DNA of 64,000 nucleotides from Gavia stellata (Eukaryota > Chordata > Aves > Gaviiformes > Gaviidae), in the NCBI RefSeq assembly GCF_030936135.1, contig NC_082595.1:106495334-106559333 (forward strand), given 5' to 3'. Positions 35,801-47,800 of this stretch are shown here, one piece after another (within the stretch, counting starts at the first letter, position 1; each line of letters starts with the position of its first letter). Position numbers and translations under genes: made by a program. A model generated the notes under the pieces. That model was not told where the DNA came from and ran no database searches. It worked only from the letters and a program-made list of their open reading frames with translations.

Positions 35801-38800
35801 TGGAGTCTCCTGAAATCCAGCCTTTCTGAAGATGCATGAAGCTGGCTCTGGAACCCTGGGCAGATGAGCTGTTCACTAGATGAGACTGTGTGTGCCACAG
35901 GTCCTGGAGGATCTCCTGAGCTTTGCTTCCTAGCTATAGACGACAGCCTATAAGACTTAAACTGATGTCATGTTAATCCTTTTCTCTGTGCTATGTCTCT
36001 TCATTATTAGTAGGATGGGAGGGCTCTGTAGACGTGAGCATGAGATTTCCCCTTAAAGACACCAGCTTCTCAACGAGCACTCTTCTGAAAAGTACCAAAT
36101 GACGTTTGGCTTGAGCTCCGAAAATGAAAATAATGACAGCTTTTTGTTTGTGAGAGGGTGGGGAGAGGAAGGAACCGAAGCTCCTCTGTGGCTAGGCTGC
36201 GGTTAGACTTCACCGTATCTGCTGCCAGGTGCTTGGGTGTAGCCTTCTGGCAGGGTAGCTCTTCCACTCCTCTTGGGTTTGCTTGAAGATGTGAAAAAGT
36301 AATGGCAGAGAAGAGAAATGGTCTCTTGCAGGTATTGTACGTAAGCGTGCCAGCACTGCTGCTCATGACCCCACACCGCGCTGGCTCCTTGCCCTGCTTG
36401 AGGCCAAACCATCGCTGAAGATCTGGGTTTGTGTCCAACCTGTAAATAGCAGGGCTACAGGAGACAAGTGAGGATTGTCCAGAGCGAGCTTAAGAGAGTC
36501 ATTAAAGCTCAACCAAGTTTCATGCACTTGTGTGATGACCACCTTCATGACATTCACGAGTGGAAGGAGTGACTGCTCTGTCTACTCCAAACTGTGTACC
36601 GTAGTGACATGGGAGACATCCAAAGGAGTTGGAAACGGGTGGGAAAAGTCTTGAACCAGATTCAAAATAAGCAAATGGAAGTCACTGAAAGAAACTGAAA
36701 TGGTGTTTATGGGGAAAATTAGGACAGAGGTGAGCAGTGTGCTTGGAGGCAAGAGATCTGTCTGTAGACCTGCTCTGCCTCTCCAGGAAGGTCATCCCTT
36801 CAGCTCAGCATCTTTGTAGATGAGCTGGACAGGTATTCAGCAGTGCTGTCCGCTTGTGCTGTGCTGCAGGTGTCTGTCCGTCTCTGGACTTGTCTCCATT
36901 TGTCTCAGTTTGCTCTGGCTGTAGACGTGCCTGGTTGCACCCATGTTCCCATCCACCCTCGGGCATTTGCCTGTGCACAACATGTTGGCCTTGTCCTGGC
37001 TTGAAGGGGAGTTCTTCATTGCTCCGGGGTTATCACCGCCTTAAAATATTAGGTGGTTGCATGGAGGAGCCCATCACAACATTTACAGAATTGCAATGTT
37101 TAGATAATGGCAATTGAAATGCCACCTGCCCAGGTACCCAAGACACATATGGGTGTCCTGGATCCCAGGGCGTTGCTGGGGTCTGGAGGGCTTTGAGCAT
37201 CATCTCCAGCCTCGGCGTGCAGATGAGTGCGCTGGGAGATGGTCCACGTGGTTTGGTGGGTGGGGAGGACCCAGGACCTAAGGTGGAGCTGGGGTGTTTT
37301 TGCTCCATGCACCCTGGTGGGCACCTTCCCATCCCGACGGGATGCTCCGGCACTGTTCGTGCTCTGCAGAGTAACTTGTAGGGCTTCTGGAAATATGGAA
37401 ATAGTAGGACTGTAAGCTTATTATAAGCATTAACATTTTATTTTAGTTTTGAACAAGTGAATTAAGTTACTGTAAATGGCTTGAGCAGTAATACTTGGCA
37501 GCGTGCAGCCGCAACTTGTCATGTAATGGTTTTAATCTTATTTTTCAAGAACAGAGGGAGCAATGGTTTTCTAACTGACTGGAGCCAAATCTGCGCTCAC
37601 GTCTGTGTCTCTTCCATATCTCTCTGGGGTTTTGTTTGCACAATATTGTAGTGGATGTAGCGAACATATGGGGCTTAAATTCATTTAATAGTTGCAAGAA
37701 AATGAGTTTAAGGTTCTTATAGTATTAAGGTAGACATTTCCAAATTTGTTTTTAATGGAACATTTGTTCTCCAAAGATTATTACGCGCCATTAAGTCCCC
37801 TGCTGCCTGGTGCATTCTCGTGCCCTGGGATATTATTGCCAAGGGATATAAACATGTTTATGGGGCCACTTTATTGAACGGTGAGATTAAATACACTAAA
37901 CGTGAAAATGTCAGTAGGAGCACGAGTGCTTTGTCACAAATCTTGTGCGAGAACACGAGGGTGTAAATGTGCCACCGCGTAAAACTGGCGCAAATCAAGT
38001 TGCGACCAGCTGAAAACTAAATACTGGGATTTATTAGCATTAAATACATAGATGGGAGCAGGTAGTATATGGGTTTTTCCTTTCCCGGGAGGACTGGATG
38101 AGCCACGCAGGGGTCCTAAACAGCAAATTAGGTTTTGATGCTTCTGTATGACTGACGCATGGGGGAGTGGGTGTGCACAAAGCTCCCACCCAGCGGTAAC
38201 GCTTCGTCTCATTGCAGGGCAGCACTCTTTGGGGGGACCTGGCTCTTCTCATTTTATATATAAAATGGGCAGTATTTTATTTTTAGATATATAAATATAA
38301 AAATGGGCAGCATTGTCTATATACCTATATATGAATCAACCCAGAAAAAAAAAAAAAAGCCCTGAATATGAGGGTAGAAAAAGCTCTGAGATAATGACTT
38401 ACGCACTGAGATATATTTATATATATAATGGGCAGTATGAGACCTGCTTGTCCCTCTTTGCGTTGCTGTCGTTACCTTGGTGCACAAGCCTTGCAGAGCT
38501 TTTTCTACCCTAAAAGTCAGGGATTTTTTTTTTTCCTGGGGTGAGTGATAAAATTAAGCGTTGGCTGCATGAACCTATTATTATTTTTTTTCCTGGGGTG
38601 AGTGATAAAATTAAGCGTTGGCTGCATGAACCTAGCGTTTTACTGGTTTTATGCCAAAACTAGTTGAATTTGCTGGTTTAAAGGATCTGACTCCAAACCT
38701 GAGTTGGCTTTTGGGCTTCTTACCGACGCGGGTGCGTGATACGCGAAGGCGCAGGGCTTGGCTGCTGGCGTGACCCGGGCTGCGCGTCCTTCCTGCGCGG

Positions 38801-41800
38801 GACCGACGGCCAGCCTGGATGGATAGAAGGGCATCGAGGGAGAGGAATTTGTCTTCGTCTGAGTAACGGGAGGAGTTAACAAGACCAGGCTTAATTCCTG
38901 CTACTGTGTTGAAATGTGATGGCTGATAGCATATATTTATGTGCCTCGGATAATTAGCCCCATCATAAATCTCAACAGCATATTCGCAGCCTTTTCTTGT
39001 TCCTTAACGCTGGGGAAAATTTTCTTTGTCTTGGGCTTATTTTGAATAATGAAGGCGGCTTCTCCCCCCACCCTGAACCTTTCCATAGTTAAAACCAAGC
39101 CCTGTGGTTGGTTTGCTTTTTGGGGGGCTGCATCCCCCGTGCTGGGCTGAGCTTTTATGCTAGGAGAAACCCTGACCCACGCATCTCCATGGGAGATAGA
39201 ACGTGCACATACATCGCCGTAAATCAGCTGGGGAGGGAGGTTTGGTGGTTACGGTGGGAGGAGGGTAGGGATATGCAAAATACGGTTTGTACTTTGGCGT
39301 TTCTGCTGTAGAGGAGGTCAAACAGCGGCTGCGGATGCTCTGAGCACCGTGGGGTCATGGCTATGTTATCTAGCTCGGAAGTGAAAACTGAAGACTAGAT
39401 ATAGCAGGTCTTGATAAGCTTGCTTTAATGGTGAAAAGGGTTTGGGTCAAAAACATCTATGTGAGGCTGTATAGGTCATATATATATATATACACACACA
39501 CATATATATGTATGTTTTTGTATATATATGTTTGTATATAAGCATATATATACACATAAAAAATATCTATATCGCATATAGAGATATATAAAAATATCTA
39601 TATCGTATATATCTGTGTATATATATACACACATATATATGTAAGAAAAAGATATAAATATCATTCAGGCTGTATTGTTTTTATATATATGAAAAGAGAT
39701 ATCAATATAGCTATATAAGGCTGTATAGTTTTTATATATTTTTTTTTTTACATATATAGGTATGTATTTATTTGGCTATATCAGGGCTGCGACCTGAAGA
39801 TGCAGCTGGGATGTCTGGTCTAAATTGTGTTAGAAATTGTTAAATTTTAGGCCAGCAGGACAGACCCTGGCAATGATATTCCTCTGTAAGCAGCTATTTT
39901 TGCTGACACAGCTGTTGTGCCCACGGAGGGATGGAGAAATAGTCCCTGTAGCGATGGAGGTGTGCTGGCTCGCGAGGAAACCCGAGGGGTGGTTACCTCT
40001 CCGGAAAACGTGAGTTTCTCTCTGCGGCTCACCTATGCCGACCCTTTCTGTGATAGTTTAAAACAAGGTGGTGGTTGGCTTGATTAAAGAAGGTTAATTA
40101 GCTATTATGGAAGAGGTGTGGCTTTATTTGTAGGTTTAACTCCTGACCTCTTAGTAGACGCAAGGATGAGTGTGCTTTTCCGTTGCTCCCAAAGCTAAAG
40201 GAAGGAAACCCTCACCGTCTTGAACCAACATGTCTCAAGGGCTTTTCTGGGGGAACCTCCACCTTTTTGCTCTTCTGATCCCACTCCAGATCTTCCATTC
40301 ACCCAACGCTCACTTGGTGCAGGGTCTCCTATCCCATAACCGAGTCATCCCACCAGTCTGCATTGGAAACGGCTCTAAATGTGACTGTAGCTGCTGCAGA
40401 TGCTCTGTTATGGAAATACTCATCTTTATAGAGATGCTTTGGTGACTCACCTCTTAATCCACCCTCCTCCTGTTCAAAGCGGTAGCTGCGATGAGGGCGT
40501 ACGGGTGAGCATGTTGCCACCTCCCCTGCTCCTGCGGCTGTGCGGTGGCTGAGTACTGAGGCTTTTCCAAAAATAAGAGCACGGGAAACTTTATGGTTAT
40601 ATTAACGTGGTTAATTTTAGAGTACGTGTGCCTCAATTGGAGCAACCACTAGGTCTGTCACCCCTTATATAGCAGGCGTTGAGCACGTTACGGGTGCTGC
40701 TTGCCTGCAGAGCTCCTTGCAGCCTGCAGTCATGAAAGGTCTGAATAATAATAAAAATCTCCAAACAAAAAAACAACCAAAGAAAAGCAAAGCGTGGCTA
40801 TTTGGGGGTTGGGAGGAGCTTTGCTAAAGCTTCGATCTGCAACGCCGGGAGGCTGCGGAGACCCCCATGCCTTACCCGTAGCTCTTCTGCCCCACAGGCA
40901 TCGACATCCTGAAGCTGGTGGCAGCCCAGGTGGGGAGCCAGTGGAAGGACATCTACCAGTTCCTGTGCAACGCCAGCGAGCGGGAGGTGGCGGCTTTTTC
41001 CAACGGCTACGCGGCCGACCACGAGCGCGCCTACGCCGCCTTGCAGCACTGGACCATCCGCGGGCCCGAGGCCAGCCTGGCCCAGCTCATCAGCGCCCTC
41101 CGCCAGCACCGCCGCAACGACGTGGTGGAGAAGATCCGAGGCCTGATGGAGGACACCACGCCGGTAACGACGGGCTGGGCTTCGCGCGCTCTTGTCTGAT
41201 ACGGTGCACGTCTTGCCTGGCTGTGGCGAGCATGTGGGTGCATGGAACCCAGCTGCAGCCTCGAGCTTAGCTAATGGCCAAATGGTTGGGCTCCATCTCC
41301 TCTCGGAGCTCCTCAGGGGCTTATATTTAAGCCTTATACTGCTTTTGAGCAAAGCTTTGCCAAATTTTGCTCAAAACCTTGTCAAAGTTTTGACAAGCTC
41401 TTGAGTCCTGCATATGTCTTCGGAGGTCACCAGGAGAACTTGGTATTTGCGCCCTTGTGTTGGGGAGGCAGAGGAAAAATCATCCCCCTTTCAACTTGCT
41501 CTTAAATGCTTTACTAAATCCCCCAGATTTTGTGAGAAGGGCCAAGCATCCTTGAGCTCTAAATGTTGTTGTAGAGCAGTGAGTTTCTTCCTCCAAGATT
41601 GTGACTGGTAGCGTGGGATTTCATGCGTGCTGTCTTCCAGAGTTGTTGCCCTCCTGCGGCAGCTCTGGCCTTAAAACAAGCTGCCCTGTATTTTGGGAGA
41701 AGAAAGAAATTGCTGCAGAATATCCTGCAGCAGGGTCTCGGCCGGGTGTAAGTCTTCAGAAAGTGCCTCGGTGACCTTTACAGTTTGTTTTAAAACAGTG

Positions 41801-44800
41801 TGTTGTGTTCCCCAGCATCCAGCAGCACCTGGAGCCTGGTGGTCCCCTGCAGCTTACACTTATTTTCCTAGAAATTGGTAAAATTGGGTTGCTGATCTTT
41901 TGAGCAGATGGCTCAGGTGGGTCCACATGAGAAATGGGGCTTGTTTCGGCAAAGGGGGTGTTTTTTAACAAATTCACCCAAGCTGGCACATCATCCTCCT
42001 CCATGCATCTGATTGGGCTTTTTTGGATGAGCATCCCTCATGATCAACCTTAGGTGTTGGCCATTCCCCTGCCCTGAAGGTGCTGTAGCGATGCGTGGGA
42101 TGTCAAAGCTTGAAAGCACCCCAGGGTGCGGATTCGGCACGGCAGCACACTGCGTTTCGGCAAGGTATTACCTGCCGTAACCTGTCTGCCTCCTCTCCCT
42201 GAATTGGCTCCCGCACTGTGGATGCGGGCGGTGGGAAAAAAAAAAAAAAACCCAAACAACAGAAAATAATAAAAAGAGCTTTTCCTGCTCTGGAGGGGGA
42301 GTGCAAGTGTATACATCCTCCCTACGGCTAACAGCATGATGCCCTTGGGGCCACCCAAGCCAGCCACGAGCATCCCATGCGTGCTGGCGTGTCCTAGAAG
42401 ATGAGCCCAGGAGGGATGCGCGGATAGCTGTGCTGTCCGTGATGCATTTGGCCCTGCTCGGTATCTCTGGGTGCAAAAGGGGGTTTCCCCATCTCTCCCC
42501 ATGGTCCTGTGTCCTAAGAAAGCACCGACACCCCCAACTCACAAGTAAAAATTGTGTTGTTGAATGACGTAGCTCTCGGACAGCAAATTGGTACCCTAAA
42601 CGCAGCCAGCCTCCCTTCACCATCCCATCCGACCCGCTATCATGTCCTTGTCCCTAATCCTTTATCTGGCTTCAGCCTGTGAAACCTGTGGCGGCAAAGC
42701 CGCTCTCTCCTGTAGTGCCCCATTCCCTCGGCAGCCTTTTGGGCTCCAAAATCCAAATGTTTACAACCCCCAGTAGGAACAGGGGAATTAATGGGAGTCT
42801 CTGGAGCGTGATGGTACGTGGCAGGAACGTTTTCCTTCAGGTAGGGAGCAGCTCCGCTGAAGGCTTGCTGGCTTTTTTAGCTGCAGATTATGCCGGTTTT
42901 GCATCGCGCTGAATGAATTTAGGTTAAAACGAGATTAGCCCTCTGAATCGCTTTGCTCGGGTTTTTCTGCAGCTGATCCAGAAAACGCGGCGAGCGCAGC
43001 AGCTGTGGGAAGGTTTTTTGGGGTGCGTTTGACTCGCAGGGCTCCTGTTAAAGGCTGGCCCCGGCCACGAGCCCTTCTCAGCCTTGAGGTTTGCAAAACC
43101 TCTCCCTTTGCAGGCAGGCTGGCCGGGCAGCGCGGGCGAGCCCGGGCACTGTTGAGCGAGCACAGGCACACCCCAAATTAGTGGTGCTGACAACAACAAA
43201 AATAGAGGGAGGAGGGGAGAAAGGGAGAGGTTTTTCACTGCTGTCCCAGCAAATTGCAATTCTCTATTTTGGGGTTAAAAGCAGAAAAGTTCAGTGCAAT
43301 GCAGGCACTGGGTAGTGGGGTTTTTTGGGGTGGATAGCAGCATTTTGCGGATACCAAGGGGTGTCTGTGCTCGCCCAGGCTGGCCTGGGGCGTTGCTGGC
43401 ACGGCTGGCCGCGTTGGCTACCCTAAGTGTCCTACCGTGAGCAATGCTTTAAGCTCTTATCTTTTTATTTATGGCTCCGCTGGCCTCGGCTGAAATATTT
43501 CAGGGATTTTATGGAGGGGAAGCAAACAGCCTTGCTCAGGGCATTCAGCAGCGCAGCCACGGCAAAGCTTAAAAAAAAATAATAAATCAATAAGGGAGAT
43601 GTTGAAAATGGAGAGGGGGAGGCTGCAGCCCCGAGCCCAACGAGATTTAGGTCCGCGGCTGATTGCATGCCGTGGATAATCCCGTGAATCAGCAAATATG
43701 TCAGGGCTGGGTCTGGTGTGAGGTTAAGCCATGGGTTTTTGGGGGGTGCCAGAGGAGAAGAGGATGTGAAAGCAGCCCCGTGTCTGGGCATGCAGCTGTG
43801 GCAGCGCCTTTTGGCTCCTTTTCTTCCTCTTTTGCAGGTCAAAACCCTGGGGGGGGGGAGTCAAGACCCTGGAGCAGCGTTGCCCAAATCCAGTCCCTGA
43901 CAGCTCCTGCCCATCCCCTTCGTTTCCTCTTTGGGTCCAGCCCAGTTCTGCTTTGCCTAGTAATTATCAATTAGCTTTGTGCCGTGTTAACCTCGCGTGG
44001 CGGTGGAGCGAGGGTGAAGCTGTTGGATGGATATCCCAGCCGGGGGCTGGGAGATGCCCAGGCAGGCAGGAAAAAAACCAAAATTGCATGCAATTTTTCC
44101 TTCTGGACTTGCATCAGGTTTTATTTGAGGCACAAAGCTCTATGGATAAAGTGGCCAGAGCTCTGGGGAAGGGGTAGGGCTGGTTGGGTTTTGCTGGAGT
44201 GGACATCTCTGTTTTCCTCCAGGTTTGCTCTAAACCAGGAGTCAATTTTCAGCAAACCGAGGTTGGGTTTGATCCAGACTGGAGAATGTGCAATAAACAA
44301 AAATTTAGTAATTTATAAAGTAATACAAATATAAATAATACAAACAAAAATGTAAACTTTATAGTAGTTGCAGTTATATTTGAGGTTTCCCTGCTGTGGT
44401 AGCCACATCTCCTTGGGTCTGTGTATTTGCAGGATAATGGGCTTGGGGGCATAAGATGAAATTAGAAGATGGTGGTGTCATAATAACCCAAACTCGGTAC
44501 TGACTTACTCAGCCTGTAATTGAGTTTGGAAACTCTTCTTCATGGCTTCGTCAACTCTTCATGATGGTTGGAGTTGGAAAAGTGGGTGGGCAAATCCATA
44601 GAAAGGAAAAGCCACCAGGAGCTCTCGTGGAGAGACACCATCTCCTGCTTGGAGAAGGACTTGGCCCAAAAAGGCCAGGGCCAGCGGCGAGGAGCTGCTT
44701 TCTCCATGGATGGCTGCGTTTTGGTCTTGGCGTCTAAACCTGGCATTGCCCATCCTGGGTCGCGGTGAGGTTTGCCTTGAGTAGCTCATCTCCAGGGCTG

Positions 44801-47800
44801 CCCTGTGGTGAGGGACACCGGCTCCACCACAGCAGTGGTGGCCAAACGCTTCTGAAACATGGCCAATGAGGTGAAGGACATGGAGAAGACATTTGGCCTT
44901 TCCCACCTCACCCCAGGGTGCTGAGCACCCTCGTGCCCTTCCCATCCTGGCAAAGTGGTTGCCTCCTGCTCTGCAGCACCCGCGCACCATCACGGCATGT
45001 CTCTGCCACCTTGGCAAGACCTCGTGGCTTGGCCAACAGTGTTTTGCCTTCCAAGATCTGGTCTGCCCTGAAGGTGGACTTCCAAACACCACCTGCGCTG
45101 TGAAGCTGTTCATCTGGGCAGATCCTCCCTGCACCTACGGGGACCGCAGAGAGAGCATCCCCCCCCCGACACCACCCTGCATCTGCAGCATCGCCCGTGC
45201 GGGGCTGCCGCCCAGCCCAGTCCACCCTGCTTCGTGTGCCAGGGTTTCTCCTCCCGCATACCCTACGGCGGCGTAACAGACCTGGGAATAGGGCTGGTGT
45301 CAGCTGGGTGTCATCTTTTGGCAGGGAATCCGGGAAACGGCTGCCTCAGTGCTAAATTTATCCCCCCACATCTCGGGAGGGTGCACAGCCACCCTCTGTG
45401 GCAGCAAACCTGCCGCCGGCTTTTATTACTGCCTGGTTGGTGCAGGAGGAATTACAGGGAAGCATTGCCCAAGGGAGGGGGTTTTTAATGCCTACAACTG
45501 CTCCTTCTTAACATGAGCACAGCAGCTGCAGTTTCTGTTTGTCCGAGTTGAGTTTTTATTGCGGTACAGTAAAATGAAGGCAGAAAATGGGACCAACCAG
45601 TTCAAGCAGAGCTGTGGAGAGCAGCTGTGAAAAGAAAACAAAGCCAAGCTTATGTCGTCTTCTGCACCCATCCCCTTCTGTCCCCTTTTCTTCCTTTTGG
45701 GAAGGACCTTCAGACACCCTGAGCTGCTTAGAGCATCCTCCCAGATGCATTGGGATCCAAGAGGATGTCTTGAGCCGCATCCTAAAGGGCTGCGAGTACG
45801 CAGGAGCTTTTAGGATTTTTTTTTTTTTTTTGGCATTGCAAACCTCTTACTGCAGTGCTCAAAAAAAAAAAAAAAAGAAAAAGAAAAAATTGGCAGAGCG
45901 CTCCGGTACGACTGACCGGTCGCGGGAGGCTGCTGATGCATCAAAGCTGCCGCAGCGCCTTCGGTTTTCACGCTGAACCGTGCATCTCACAGTCTCCCAT
46001 GTGTCTGTCTGTGCAGGTGCAAATGCAGCCTCAGTGGCAAGCGCAGGACCCCTGCAACGACGACGGAAAGGTGAGACGTGTGGTGGCTCTGGAAGGGCAA
46101 AAGGGTGGCAGAGGGGTTTTTTCCAGTCAGAGCTCGGTTTCACTCAAGCACCTCCGGTCTTCAAAACAGGAACGGCCAAGGTGGTTTCAAGCAAATGAGT
46201 CACGGGCTATGAATAGTGTCTTTTTGCACCTATTCCACAGGCTTCACCTCGCAGCAACCTTTTGCTTTCCCCGGCCTTTGAAAACCCTCATTCCCACTCG
46301 CTTTCTTCCCGTGGTTTAAATATTAACACGCATCCAAGCATCCTGTTTGCTTTGCCTCAAGCTCGCAGCCGTTCAGCTATTTGGAAAGCTTTGGGCTCCC
46401 GGGACACCTACAGTCAAATAACCTTGGGTGACTTTTTTTTTTTTCCTAGCGTGCTTTAGCAGCTGTTTAATTAAACTCCAAATGACTCGCACACTTCTGG
46501 GAAGGGTTTTTCCCCTCTGCTGGGAAGGCAGAGCCGGGGCAGCTGGCTGTTCCCTGCCTTCCCCGTCATTCCTTCTTGGCTGTCAGACCCCTTTTTGGAA
46601 ATGAGGAGGTGGGTTTGTGGCTGGATATTAAATAGATGAGTTGCACGAGGAAAAACTAACCCCTAAAGCCTGTTTGTTATTTTTATAAAGGGGAAATCGG
46701 AGTGTGTTGCAATTTGGAAAGTGGCCAGCCGCTCTTCTGGTCCTTCCCTTGCTTTTCCCCTGTTAATGGCAATAGGCTGATTCTTGTTGATGAGCTGTAC
46801 TGGAAAGGGAGTTTCAGAGGAGAAGGCAGATTCTTTTAATTAAAAATTAAAGCTGACTTTTATTTTTAATACGCCTATTGCGTAACGTGCTGAGCTAGAA
46901 CAAATCCTCCCCTGTTTATTTTCAATAAGAGGGGGGAAAAAAACCCCTTTTATTCTACCAGGAACAGGCTTCAATGTTAATTTAATGTGAATTAATGGGC
47001 GCCTCAGCAGACATGTGATTTGTGGGTGGCGAATTCCTCGATACAGATGAGGAATGCGCAGGCACATCCATGCCGGTGCGGAGGTGGCTCAGCAGCACCC
47101 TTTCCCACAGCCTTTAAGCCAAATTTTGCATTTTAATCCCTGGGTAGTAGGCAAAAGCATGTTGGCAGGAATAGCCTGGTCTTCCCTCTGCGTGCGGAGA
47201 AAGCAGGGTTGTGAAATGCTGTTGGGAGAGTGGCTTGGACGTGGATGGGGCTTGCAGTTCTCCTCTGTGGCAGGTCGAGCAGGGATGCAGGGTTGGGGAA
47301 GAAGTTAAATATTAGATGTCCTTAAAGCAACCTGCTTGGGGGGACCTGGTGACCTGCAGAGGTGCCTGAGCTGCCAGCCAGGGATGTGGGGACACTGCCT
47401 GAGCCTCTCATCCCTGTGGGGAATGGAAACCAGAAAAGCTCTGCTTGAGGTTTGCACCCTGAGGGGATGCTGAGAGGCAGAGGAGGGTAGACAATGTTGG
47501 CTGCTGCCGTGCAGGTAGGAAGGAGATGCAAGAAGGAAGATGCAGAGCATGGTCAAGTTAGGAAGCGGGTTCATGCTGGCACCCAAATAGTCGCGCCTCC
47601 CAGCGCGGCGTGTCCCAGCAGTGCTTGCTGCTCTTCGGGACCGTGGAGCCCAACGCTTGCCCTTGGCTTGCATCAGGGTAGCAAAAACCAAAGGCGCTGG
47701 GGTGATGCTGGGGTCAACGCCAGCCCCTGCTTGTCCTTCCTGGCCCTGGACTCAGGTGGGATGGATTTTGCCATCACACGTTAATGGGGTGCTCATGGGA

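Larger units (their letters stand above)
26706..40897 (+). other. TNFRSF21 intron 3 (14.2 kb)
   Basis: The largest intron, separating the transmembrane exon from the death-domain exon. It contains a T20 tract (27012-27031), a 57-bp CR1 scrap (28586-28642) and an antisense CR1 (34369-35158). Two tandem duplications lie at 32033-32076 and 38525-38637, and a long TA-rich tract at 39477-39770. The stretch 37400-37930 is AT-rich and repeat-free, like a conserved noncoding block. Long antisense frames at 29323-29673 and 30955-31764 are not recognised as proteins. Confidence 0.9.

Noticed and set aside
40798..41352. 184-codon minus-strand frame over the death-domain exon
   Set aside because: It is the antisense shadow of GC-rich exon 4, whose plus-strand translation is clearly the DR6 death domain.
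45816..45888. T-tract and A-tract flanking about 30 bp, like a retroposed RNA
   Set aside because: The intervening sequence is too short and unrecognised. These are simple homopolymers.
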